A stretch of 64,000 nt of DNA from Mycobacterium vicinigordonae (lineage in GTDB: Bacteria; Actinomycetota; Actinomycetes; Mycobacteriales; Mycobacteriaceae), in assembly GCF_013466425.1 (NCBI RefSeq), contig NZ_CP059165.1, forward strand, positions 1,612,001-1,676,000. Direction: 5' to 3'. Below are positions 7,971 through 15,839 of the stretch, one piece after another; position 1 is the first letter of the stretch; every line of letters begins with the position of its first letter. A program made the translations under genes and the position numbers. The notes under the pieces are model-generated. The model searched no databases, had not been told where the DNA came from, and saw only the letters and a program-made list of their open reading frames with translations.

Positions 7971-9062
7971 TCAGTGTTGTCCTAGGTCGTTGGCCAGTAT
8001 CTCGGGGGAGGGGGTGAGTCGTCGGCGGGTGTCGATGGCGATTACCTGCCAGTCGACCCGGGTGTAGTCGTCGAACTTGCGTCGCGCCCGTTCTCGCGCC
8101 TTCTCCGGTGCACCGTGGTGAACCCCTTGTGGCGCATGGGAAATGAGGCCGGGCGGCATTGGGATGCCGTAGAGCGAGCCGCCGTGGAAGAACGCGATCT
8201 CGTCGTAGTCGACGTTGCGGTGATACCAAGGTGTGCGTTCGGTGCCCGGTGTGCCTTCGGCGGGCTTCGGCAAGAAGTTCATCACGTAGACCCCGGTCGC
8301 CTGCATGAACAGATGCACGGTCGGGGGCAGATGCACGCTGTCGGAGGTGACGACGTTGTAATCGGAGATATTGAAGCTGAAGGCGAAGTTGTCGCCGCGC
8401 CAGCCTTCGACGTCGAGCGGATTGTGTTGGTAGTAAAGGGTAGTGGGGCCGCCCTCGTGGATGAGCCGAACGTCGTACTGGTCGCGCCCGTCCTCATCGA
8501 TAGGGTCTGGGTCCGGGATGACTGCCTGTGACGGGTCGAACGGGAAGTGACGTCCCAGGGTTCCGGGCGGGGGCACCCGGAACTCGTCGGTGGCCTCGAT
8601 CATCAGCATGGTGGTCTCGGCGTCGGGTACCTGGCGCCAGGTGCAGGCTTTCGGAACGTAGATCCAGTCGCCCGGCCGGTAGCGCAGCGGCCCGAACTCG
8701 GTTTCCAGCAGGCCGCCGCCGCTGTGCACGAAGCACAACAGGTCGCCGTCGACGTGTCGGGCGTAGTATGGCATCGCCTCGCCGCGGCGGCTCAGCAGCA
8801 CCCGGCAGTCGGCATTGCTGAACATCAGCAGCGGTCCGCCATTGGCATCGGTGGCGTCGCTGGGCTTGAGCTGGTCAGCCAGCACGTCGACGGGTCGCAG
8901 TGGACCGACCGCGCGGTAGGCGGTGGGGTCGTGGCGGCGGTACATGTTGGCGGTGCGCCCGGTAAAGCCGCCGCGCCCCAGTTCGTCGTCCTTGAGGCCG
9001 TCGAGATCGGCATGCACGCGCCGCGGGGTCTTGCCTTTGCGCAGGTGGATAAAGGATTCCAT
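7971..9062 (-). CDS. Homogentisate 1,2-dioxygenase-like cupin
   Basis: A 363-residue protein resembling homogentisate 1,2-dioxygenase, although canonical enzymes are longer (about 430-445 residues). The C-terminal cupin carries the likely iron site: WYHRNVDYDEIAFFHGGS followed by ISHAPQGVHHGAP. The first half contains LLCFVHSGGGLLETEFGPL and YRPGDWIYVPKACTWRQ, a second cupin half. This is the first gene of the operon. The shorter length and the unusual neighbours (HMG-CoA lyase and CoA-transferase rather than maleylacetoacetate isomerase and fumarylacetoacetase) suggest a substrate other than homogentisate itself. Confidence 0.8.
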   Translation of the reverse strand: MESFIHLRKGKTPRRVHADLDGLKDDELGRGGFTGRTANMYRRHDPTAYRAVGPLRPVDVLADQLKPSDATDANGGPLLMFSNADCRVLLSRRGEAMPYYARHVDGDLLCFVHSGGGLLETEFGPLRYRPGDWIYVPKACTWRQVPDAETTMLMIEATDEFRVPPPGTLGRHFPFDPSQAVIPDPDPIDEDGRDQYDVRLIHEGGPTTLYYQHNPLDVEGWRGDNFAFSFNISDYNVVTSDSVHLPPTVHLFMQATGVYVMNFLPKPAEGTPGTERTPWYHRNVDYDEIAFFHGGSLYGIPMPPGLISHAPQGVHHGAPEKARERARRKFDDYTRVDWQVIAIDTRRRLTPSPEILANDLGQH

Positions 9063-9104
9063 GGATCATTCCCAGGTCGGTCAGTGGTGTTCCGGGTGAA
9101 AACT

Positions 9105-9122
9105 AAAAGTGACATTACTTTT
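9105..9122. promoter_or_regulatory. Inverted repeat before the dioxygenase operon, likely operator
   Basis: AAAAGT at 9105-9110 and ACTTTT at 9117-9122 form a perfect 6-bp inverted repeat around GACATT. It lies about 43 bases upstream of the first gene of the minus-strand operon, in an AT-rich patch of otherwise GC-rich DNA, where a promoter is expected. The TetR gene inside the operon is the obvious candidate to bind it. Confidence 0.5.
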
Positions 9123-9183
9123 TGTTTAGGTTTGAGGGCAAGGCTCCGGCCGATGGCCCCGGATCACGCACAGTAATGGAGTA

Positions 9184-9872
9184 ATGGGTGGCAAGGCACG
9201 GGTACGCGAGCTGGTCAAAGAGCTCGGCGTGACCAGTAAGGAGATCTTGGCGCGGCTCGCCGCGGACGGCGAGTTCGTGACGTCTGCATCCTCCACTATC
9301 AAGGCCCCCGTTGCGGCTCGGCTGCGTGCAGCGTATGGCTATACACGTCCAGGTCCGAAATCAGTCGCCGTCGAGGCCCGGCGGCGAGCAGCCGGTACCA
9401 CCCCCACCCAGCCAAAAGCAGCCGCTGACAAGCGGGCGCGCCGAGCGCCGCTTCCCCCGCCGAGGCCCTCGACATCTGCAGGCGTTTTCGACTTGCCTCC
9501 GCTTCGGAGAATCCCAACCAGGCGATTGACGAGTTATCTCGGGAATGTGAAGCCAGGTACGGGCTTACGCAGTCAGGGCTGTGCGAAATGATTGCCAACC
9601 ATCAGCGACGCATTTCAGCAACGTCTCTCGCTTTGCGCAACCTTCGCAACGCTAAACGTAGCGCTCGAAACCGAGCGGGACTGCAGAAACCACAGAGATC
9701 CGGTCCTGCGGGCGCTGCGCAGTTGACAGCCAAGACATCAGACGGCGAAGACGTCGTGATCACCCGCCCGCTGCCCGAACGGCCTGCCTGCCACCGGTCG
9801 TGGTCACTATGGATGTGGAGGCTATTGCAGACATCGTCGCCGGCAAGACCGTGGGCCACGGTCGGGAAGTGA
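9184..9872 (+). pseudogene. Frameshifted gene with an IF-2 N-terminal-like domain
   Basis: The frame opened by ATG 9184 encodes [20 protein letters not shown] then [17 protein letters not shown], a near copy of the short N-terminal domain of bacterial initiation factor IF-2. It is not infB, since the GTPase part is absent. The domain is followed by a basic, Ala/Pro-rich linker. Coding character then moves to another frame between about 9429 and 9465, giving [20 protein letters not shown] and onward to 9872, and seems to shift again near 9790. Stand-alone proteins of this kind occur in actinobacterial accessory DNA with unknown function. With at least one frame change this copy is probably dead, unless sequencing error is responsible. 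Confidence 0.6.
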
Positions 9873-10440
9873 TCGTTACCTGTCCGCAGGAACTTGCCGC
9901 GAACGAATCAGGCGAATATGGCTATCTCACCTAGCAATACGCGGTATCCCGCCGCGCCACGAAAACCGAAACGAGATTGACAACCGTGCATCAGGACCTC
10001 TCATAACCCTCGCAGTCGTCATCGACCACGATAAGCGGCTTCTCGACACACTGGTGCGCGCCCACGGCTCCATTCTGACGCAGCCTGGCCTTGCGGAACG
10101 CGGGATAGAGAGTTCCGCGAGCTGATCGACGCCGACGATGGCGGGCGCTCCGCAGCTGACGAACTACGCCGCACGTGAGCCTCTTTTGACTTTCTTCGTC
10201 GCGCTGTCGTGCTCACCATCGCCAGTGTGGGCAATGACCAGCGCTTGTGGGACATGCTCGGGTGCATCCAGCCCAGGGCCAGAGATCGCCTCGTCGAGAC
10301 CAGTCCGCAGCTGAATCGAGCAACACGACGGCTTATCGAATTCATCGCCGACGTCGAGAGACTCTTGAGCACAGACTATGCGAGCCTGGCGCAATTCTTT
10401 CGCCGCTCGCGTGGCCTTCGATGACCAGTCAGCCACCTGA
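9800..10440 (+). other. Degenerate coding-like stretches, no intact gene
   Basis: No full gene is present. Several short stretches read like real protein in different frames: IADIVAGKTVGHGREVIVTC up to a stop near 9934, VVIDHDKRLLDTLVRAHGS from about 10015, FRELIDADDGGRSADELRRT ending near 10178, and LWDMLGCIQPRARDRLVETS continuing to 10424. The succession of frames and stops is what an old gene or genes would leave after several indels. The family was not recognised. Confidence 0.4.
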
Positions 10441-10560
10441 TTCACTGTAAGCGCCGTGACCCGTTCTGCGGAGACGCTGGACGCGATTCAACGAATTCGC
10501 ATCATGCACGATCGCGGGACTCGGGCGGCCGTTCTTCAATTCTGGCCGCGTCGCGGGATA

Positions 10561-12012
10561 TTACGCGGTGGCGATCGGCCGCCCGATGAGGTCACCCGCG
10601 AGGGCATGCTCGATTACACTTGGTTCGACGCTCGCATGCCAGGTACGCGCACCGTCGGGAGTCAAAGCCGCCGTCAGCACGCGGGCCGGTGCGCGTGCAG
10701 AGTCGAACTCGATCGTGTAGGCCTCGACAGTGGCGGTGCCTGCGTAGCCCTTCGCCAAAGCGCGCGAGGGAAATTCGTCAACCTCCGCCTGAACGTTCGC
10801 TCGTCGGAAGGTGGTTCTCGGTGGCGTTCCGGAGTAGACGCCGATCGCATGCTTGGACAGCATTCCGCCGTTGGCAGTCGCGATGGCGACATCGTCAGGA
10901 CGCGTACGGAGCAGCGGCACCAGCGATGCGATGGCGTGGGTGGTGTAGTTATTGGCGGGCCCACCGGCGAAGGTGAGGCCACCGGTGGCCGTGAGTTCGC
11001 GATCCAACGACAGCCCCAGCTCACTCGCAGCCACTTGAACCGCCGAGGGAAAGCAGGAGTAGAGATCCACGAGGTCGACATCGTCGACCTCGACTCCCGC
11101 CAACGCCAGCGCCGTCCTTCCCGCGACTCTGATTGCGGGGGATTCGGCGAGATTGTCGCGGGTAGACGCAGTGGCTGTGCCGAACGCCTCGGCACCACTC
11201 CAGGGAAACACCCAACGGCTGTCGTCGATTCCAAGGGCACGAGCACGTTCCACCGAACACATGATCAGTGCAGCAGACTGATCGACGACTATGTTGGAGT
11301 TCATCAGCTTCGGATACGGATAATTGATCATCCGATTCTCATCGCTCACCGTCGATATCTGCTCGGGCGTGTACGTGCGGGGGATGGCCGCATAGGGGTT
11401 CCTCGACGCAACGCTCGAAAACCGCGACCACAGTTCGGAGATCCGTCTCAGGTGCGCCTCGGGTTCGAGGCCGAGCGCGTTGCGCAAGGCCGTCTCGAAG
11501 ATCGCGTACATCTGCCCGGGCCGCTCGATCCCGACAGCGGCCTCGTCCGCATGAAAGAAGGGTTCGTCGTCCCCGTAGGTATCGTCAGGGATAGCAGCGG
11601 AGTCCTGCTTGCTCCAATCGAGTCTGTCACCCCGCTTCTTCGCGGCCGAGCGGGTCCGCCATGATTCGGCGCCACCGATCAGAGCGAGATCGAGTCCCTC
11701 ATTGGCGATTTCGTGCGCGGTGCGGTTGATGAGAGCCTGAGGATGATTGCCACCGGAAGTCGTGATACCGCGGTGCACGGACGGCACTCCGATCCGTTCG
11801 ACCAGTAGCGCTGCCGGATCCGGATAGCCGCGAGACATGATGCGGACGATTCGGATCGATTGCAGTGCAGCCAGAATCGCATCTGTTCCCGCATCGTCCG
11901 CCGCCGCCCAGGCTGCTCGTTCGAGTAGTGCAATCGGCTCGGGTGCCTGAACGTCGGCGATGGTGACCTGGCCCACGCCCACGATCACCGGTGTGCGTCC
12001 GTCGATAGCCAT
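10561..12012 (-). CDS. Thiolase-like protein lacking the usual active-site Cys
   Basis: A 483-residue thiolase-superfamily protein, beginning TPVIVGVGQVTIAD and followed by an N-terminal thiolase domain and an additional C-terminal domain of about 100 residues. At the place where degradative thiolases carry the acyl-accepting Cys this protein has TTSGGNHPQALIN, and the late Gly-His-Pro motif is replaced by FAGGPANNYTTHAIASL. Actinobacterial relatives such as the Rv1867 type share this layout, so it may be a genuine subfamily with a different chemistry (retro-aldol or scaffold) rather than a decayed thiolase. It is transcribed away from TetR-1 and a 24-bp operator lies in the shared upstream region. 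Confidence 0.8.
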   Translation of the reverse strand: MAIDGRTPVIVGVGQVTIADVQAPEPIALLERAAWAAADDAGTDAILAALQSIRIVRIMSRGYPDPAALLVERIGVPSVHRGITTSGGNHPQALINRTAHEIANEGLDLALIGGAESWRTRSAAKKRGDRLDWSKQDSAAIPDDTYGDDEPFFHADEAAVGIERPGQMYAIFETALRNALGLEPEAHLRRISELWSRFSSVASRNPYAAIPRTYTPEQISTVSDENRMINYPYPKLMNSNIVVDQSAALIMCSVERARALGIDDSRWVFPWSGAEAFGTATASTRDNLAESPAIRVAGRTALALAGVEVDDVDLVDLYSCFPSAVQVAASELGLSLDRELTATGGLTFAGGPANNYTTHAIASLVPLLRTRPDDVAIATANGGMLSKHAIGVYSGTPPRTTFRRANVQAEVDEFPSRALAKGYAGTATVEAYTIEFDSARAPARVLTAALTPDGARTWHASVEPSVIEHALAGDLIGRPIATA

Positions 12013-12363
12013 GACATCTATCTCCTCACATTCGTCGTCAGCGGTGGTGTGCGGCGTGAAGGCAGATCACGTTCGCGATATCAACGGCATCGGTTTGAGA
12101 TCTCCTCCCCTGTCGGAGCGCCCACGTTCCGATGGAAACGCTCAGCGACTCCGCGAATGCGAAACCGCCTGGTGCGGCTCCGACTACATCGATGAAGCAC
12201 GTGCCTTTCTTCGCGCGCGGCCGGTGCCGGCCACTCCGCACGAGACTATTATTCAGTCTGATTAATGATTATAACGGGATGCCTGCTGTGGGTTCAGTGT
12301 GGAATAGGATCGAGCAGCGCGCGGACGCTGCTGCGAATCCGGCAGTGGCTAGTCAGAACTGGG
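12013..12363. other. Divergent control region between thiolase-like gene and TetR-1
   Basis: About 350 bases without a convincing gene separate the two divergent starts. The right third is AT-rich and contains the palindromic operator at 12249-12272. ORFs that appear here overlap the promoter or lack a ribosome-binding site, so none is annotated. Confidence 0.6.
12249..12272 (+). promoter_or_regulatory. Island operator, copy 1 (before TetR-1)
   Basis: Left half TTATTCAG, 8-bp spacer, right half ATGATTAT. The right half contains GATTAT, a good -10 hexamer for rightward transcription, about 92 bases before the TetR-1 start. Same layout as the other island copies. Confidence 0.65.
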
Positions 12364-13071
12364 GTGGGTGTGGGGTCTCGATCGAAATCCAAGAACGACA
12401 CCAATTCAAGGCGCGCGCCTGGTCGCCCCGCAGCGGTGGGCAGCGAGGAGACGCGCCGACTGATTCTCGACAGCGCAGAGCGACTGTTCGCCGAGCATGG
12501 TTACGCAACTACGACGTTGAAGATGATCGCTGAAGACGCGGGACTTACGCAGGGCTCTGTGTACCACCATTATCGGACCAAGAGCGAGTTGTTCCTCAAG
12601 GTCGACTCCTCAGCTAATGATCGCATGCTGGTTCCCATGCAGGAAGCCGCGGCTGCGGAGCGGACGTTCTCGGCGCAACTCTCCGCCGTACTCGACGTCG
12701 CAACCGAAATTGTTCGGACGGACCCAGTTACACATCACTTCGTCGTGATGGTACGGCTGGAGGCGCGTCGCCATGCCGAGATCGCCGAGGCTGGCCACGA
12801 CACGCGATGGGGAGATCTCTGGCAACTTCTGATCAGTACCGGTATACAGACCGGCGAGATCGACGCGTCCGATCGGCAATGGGCGCTGGGCATGCTCATG
12901 GCGGTATTCAGCGGACTCGGCCAGATTTCGGCTGAACTGGACTTCGAGCGGTTTCGCCTCACGGTCGAAGGATTCAAGCGGGCCTTTCCGCACAGCTTCC
13001 ACACTCCTCGGAGGCGCGTGGCGATCCACAACGAGGTCTCCACCGGCGCACCACGACGGATGCCGCGATGA
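12364..13071 (+). CDS. TetR-family regulator 1 of the island
   Basis: A TetR-family repressor-type protein of about 235 residues. I place the start at GTG 12364 (GTG 12370 is equally possible), because the in-frame ATG at 12265 lies inside the operator and -10 element. The DNA-binding domain reads RLILDSAERLFAEHGYATTT then IAEDAGLTQGSVYHHYRTKS. The ligand domain ends GFKRAFPHSFHTPRRR. It is a clear paralogue of the TetR at 43375-44088: 42 of 57 positions across the DNA-binding domain are identical by hand count, and the rest aligns without gaps. An operator copy just upstream implies autoregulation. The inducer is unknown, perhaps a CoA ester of the imported substrate. Confidence 0.9.
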   Translation: MGVGSRSKSKNDTNSRRAPGRPAAVGSEETRRLILDSAERLFAEHGYATTTLKMIAEDAGLTQGSVYHHYRTKSELFLKVDSSANDRMLVPMQEAAAAERTFSAQLSAVLDVATEIVRTDPVTHHFVVMVRLEARRHAEIAEAGHDTRWGDLWQLLISTGIQTGEIDASDRQWALGMLMAVFSGLGQISAELDFERFRLTVEGFKRAFPHSFHTPRRRVAIHNEVSTGAPRRMPR

Positions 13072-13166
13072 AAACGCCCAGACGGGTGCGCGTCCACGGT
13101 CGGTGACCACGAGGGCCGATCGGGCGGCGGGATTGACTCCGTCATCGCCCGCTGAAGTTCGGTTGA

Positions 13167-13472
13167 TCATCCCGGGCACAGGTCGGCGTACGCCACCTGC
13201 GTGATGATCGGCGACAACAGAACTGTCGGTGCGCCGACGAACCCCTGAGCCTTCTTACTGCAGGCGTACCAACCCTTTTCCAGAAGCCATCCGTCGCCAT
13301 GGGATACCGCGGGATCACCATGGCCCGGGAGCAACTGGTGAAGGTGATCGAGGTATCTGACCTCTTCTGGAGTCAATGGGACCAGCGGGTCCGCCGGGGC
13401 TGCGGGCATCGGCGCAAGCCAGGACGCAGTCGCCACGATCACCGCTGTCATCGCAACCTTTAACATCATCAT
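13167..13472 (-). CDS. Small secreted DUF732-like protein
   Basis: A 101-residue protein with a clear signal peptide (VAMTAVIVATASWLAPMPAA, cleavage after the Ala-Pro-Ala region). The mature part has the DUF732 pattern common in mycobacterial exported proteins: YLDHLHQLLPGHGDP, then a Cys in EKGWYACSKKAQGF and a final Cys in VAYADLCPG, probably disulfide-bonded. It lies between TetR-1 and the mce operon on the opposite strand. Another family member closes the mce operon at 25071. The function of the family is unknown. Confidence 0.75.
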   Translation of the reverse strand: MMMLKVAMTAVIVATASWLAPMPAAPADPLVPLTPEEVRYLDHLHQLLPGHGDPAVSHGDGWLLEKGWYACSKKAQGFVGAPTVLLSPIITQVAYADLCPG

Positions 13473-14124
13473 GGAAACTTTGCCGCCCCCTTGTACCCGC
13501 GTACTTTTCTGGCAGACCGCGGATCTGCCAGAGGACCTGTGGTGGACTTAATCAGTCTACCGGATGAATTGCTCCTGACGGCGGCGGGCTATCTCACCCA
13601 CTCCGTTGTGCACGAAGTCGCCCCAATCGGACCCAACGGATTCATGCGTCCCATCCGGCACGAGCGGGACACCCAACGAGTTGATACCGCGTCCACGGAT
13701 GCCATTCTCTCGCCGTACGAGTACGCCGTTCGCAGCCCCGAACGCAATTTCCCCTAAAGCTTGTACCGGCAAGAAGGGCCCTCCCAGCGTGAATTGCGTG
13801 ATCGGGGAATCGCCAACTTAGCTGTCTGCCACACGTCATCTGGTTGCCACCCCCTGTGTATAAATCGGTTAATAAACTGAATATGCCATGGTCGGCGCGC
13901 ACTCTCCGTCGCAGCCGAGGTGCGAGATTGCGCGAGAACTGCTCTCTATAAGTATGTTTCTGCTGACTGGCCGTCTCGCCAAAGTCTCTTGATTTAGTCA
14001 GCTAGCTGGTTTACTGTGCTGTGAACTTCGCAGGCTAGCGAGCGAAAGGACCTGCGGAGGGAGTTCGCAGCAAGAGGCGAACGAGGTGGGCATAGGTGAT
14101 GCGCAGCAGACAGAAAGGAAGTTG
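13473..14124. other. Leader region of the mce operon
   Basis: About 650 bases with no gene that can be supported. A minus-strand open stretch at 13557-13772 reads somewhat like protein (GEIAFGAANGVLVRRENGI) but has no recognisable family or start signal and may be a remnant. The operator copy at 13861-13884 lies in an AT-rich patch. A 10-bp palindrome CAGCTAGCTG occurs at 13999-14008. The ribosome-binding site AAAGGAAG of yrbEA closes the region. Confidence 0.55.
13861..13884 (+). promoter_or_regulatory. Island operator, copy 2 (before the mce operon)
   Basis: Left half TAAATCGG, 8-bp spacer, right half CTGAATAT. One core base differs (TCGG for TCAG). GAATAT in the right half can serve as a -10 hexamer, about 240 bases before yrbEA. 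This site is the link between the importer genes and the catabolic genes. Confidence 0.5.
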
Positions 14125-14991
14125 GTGACCACTCGCGTTAGCGAACTGCGGTTCCAGCAAACGTTCACGGAGGTCGTGAACGGGCCGAAGCGCGCGGGTT
14201 TGCGAGCGCTGAAGATCCCGTGGCTCGCGGCGGGCACGGTGGGTCGTGCTTCTCATCTGTTTGTCAGCGTGGTGCGGTACTCAATCGCAGATGCGGTGTC
14301 GTTGCGCCTACCAATTGCCGAGATGCTCTGGCAAGCGTGGATGTTGCTCAAGGTCACCGCGATTCCCGCGGTTTTGATGGCAATCCCGTTCGGCGCGATG
14401 GTGACCGTCGTGACATCGGGATTGGTTTCCCAAGTGGGAGCTACCGCGCTTTTGGGCGCGGCCAGCGGAGTGGGCGTCGTGCGGCAAGGCGCGCCGATTA
14501 CCGCGGGGTTGTTGATGGGTGGGGCAGCGGCTTCAGCAATCGCATCCGACTTCGGGGCGCGGATGATGCGGGAAGAGCTTGACGCCATGCGGGTGATGGG
14601 AGTCGATCCGATTCGCAGGTTGGTCGTGCCTCGATTTCTGGCCCTGCTGGCTCTGTCGCCGATCCTGTGCACGATCATCGTGGCGTCGGGCACCGGAGCC
14701 GCCTTCACATTGTCGGTGGCAGTGAATGACGTTGCCCCCGGGAGCTTCTGGATGTCATTCGGCACCTTCGCGAAGATGACTGACCTGTGGTTCGCGTTGG
14801 CCAAGAGCGCCGTCTTTGCCGCAATCGTGGCAATCGTCTCGACGCTACGCGGGATGGAGGCCAAGGGCGGTCCTCGCGGGGTGGCCGATGCCGTGAACGC
14901 CGCAGTCGTCGTCAACGTGGTGTGCATCGTGTTCGCCAACCTCGCGATCACTGAGATCCAGAACATGTTCTTTCCGATGGCGATCGCATAG
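14125..14991 (+). CDS. yrbEA: YrbE/MlaE-type permease A of the mce operon
   Basis: A 288-residue integral membrane protein. The start GTG 14125 is preferred over the upstream in-frame start because AAAGGAAG lies at ideal distance. Several hydrophobic segments follow, with VTVVTSGLVSQVGATALLG and the cytoplasmic coupling motif EELDAMRVMGVDPIRRLVVP (EExDA), where the MceG ATPase would dock. YrbE proteins are the permease half of Mce ABC-type lipid importers. No ATPase gene is in the window, consistent with MceG being encoded elsewhere and shared by all mce systems. It overlaps yrbEB by one base (TAGTG). Confidence 0.93.
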   Translation: MTTRVSELRFQQTFTEVVNGPKRAGLRALKIPWLAAGTVGRASHLFVSVVRYSIADAVSLRLPIAEMLWQAWMLLKVTAIPAVLMAIPFGAMVTVVTSGLVSQVGATALLGAASGVGVVRQGAPITAGLLMGGAAASAIASDFGARMMREELDAMRVMGVDPIRRLVVPRFLALLALSPILCTIIVASGTGAAFTLSVAVNDVAPGSFWMSFGTFAKMTDLWFALAKSAVFAAIVAIVSTLRGMEAKGGPRGVADAVNAAVVVNVVCIVFANLAITEIQNMFFPMAIA

Positions 14992-15839
14992 TGGCCAGCC
15001 CCTCGGTTCTCCTGCACATCCGCGTCATATCGATGCGCATGGTCAAGCGACCGCTGCGCGAGGCTGGCCAGTGGGTGCTGTTCATCGGTCTGACGTTATG
15101 GCTGCTTCCGGTCACGATCCGTCGGTATTCGCGGCAGACGTTGGCCGCGACCATCAACCTCGCCTGGGGGAGGGGTTCGCTCATTGTGGACGGCGGGACG
15201 ATCAGCGTACTTCTCATCGTCGGCGTCGCGGTGGGTGGATCGTTGGCGATCGAAGCGCTCGCCACGTTGAACATCATCGGTTTCGGGGCGCTGTCGGGGC
15301 TCATCGGCGGCGTGGGTGCCATACGCGTGATCGGGCCGCTGGTGGCGGGGATCGCGTTCACAGCGCAAGCCGGCACGCGCATGACCGCGGAGATCGGGGC
15401 CATGCGCATCGCCGACGAACTCGACGCCGTGGAGGTCATGGGGCTCAGGCCCATCCCGTTCGTGGTGGGCACTCGCCTCGTCGGCGGCATGACGTGTGTG
15501 ATCCCCGGCTACCTTTTGACTCTAGTGACCATCTTCTTCGTACTGGACACCGTGATAACGGTGTTCGAGCACGAACCCGGCGGAACATATAACCACTACT
15601 TCCTTCAGTTCCTCACGCCGACGGATCTGGCGTACTCCTTGGCCAAGGCCGTCATCTACTGCACGGCCGCGACGCTGATCCACTGCTACTACGGCTATTT
15701 CGCCTCGGGGGGTCCAGTGGGCGTCGGTGAAGCCTCAGGCCGTGCGGTACGCGCAAGTCTGGTGACCATCATCGTGTTGGACTTCGCCACCACCGTGTTG
15801 CTATGGGGCGTTCGACCCGAATTCGTGTTCAGGGGATAG
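14991..15839 (+). CDS. yrbEB: YrbE/MlaE-type permease B of the mce operon
   Basis: A 282-residue multi-span membrane protein, the second permease subunit. GTG 14991 shares its first base with the yrbEA stop TAG. It holds the conserved region AGTRMTAEIGAMRIADELDA followed by VEVMGLRPIPFVVGTRLVGG, the equivalent of the EExDA coupling helix, and hydrophobic segments before and after. It should pair with YrbEA in the inner membrane as the channel for the Mce hexamer. The stop is directly followed by the mceA start. Confidence 0.93.
   Translation: MASPSVLLHIRVISMRMVKRPLREAGQWVLFIGLTLWLLPVTIRRYSRQTLAATINLAWGRGSLIVDGGTISVLLIVGVAVGGSLAIEALATLNIIGFGALSGLIGGVGAIRVIGPLVAGIAFTAQAGTRMTAEIGAMRIADELDAVEVMGLRPIPFVVGTRLVGGMTCVIPGYLLTLVTIFFVLDTVITVFEHEPGGTYNHYFLQFLTPTDLAYSLAKAVIYCTAATLIHCYYGYFASGGPVGVGEASGRAVRASLVTIIVLDFATTVLLWGVRPEFVFRG

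Noticed and set aside
12265..12363. In-frame ATG at 12265 as start of TetR-1
   Set aside because: It lies inside the operator and -10 element, has no ribosome-binding site, and the added 33 residues have no counterpart in the paralogue TetR-2.
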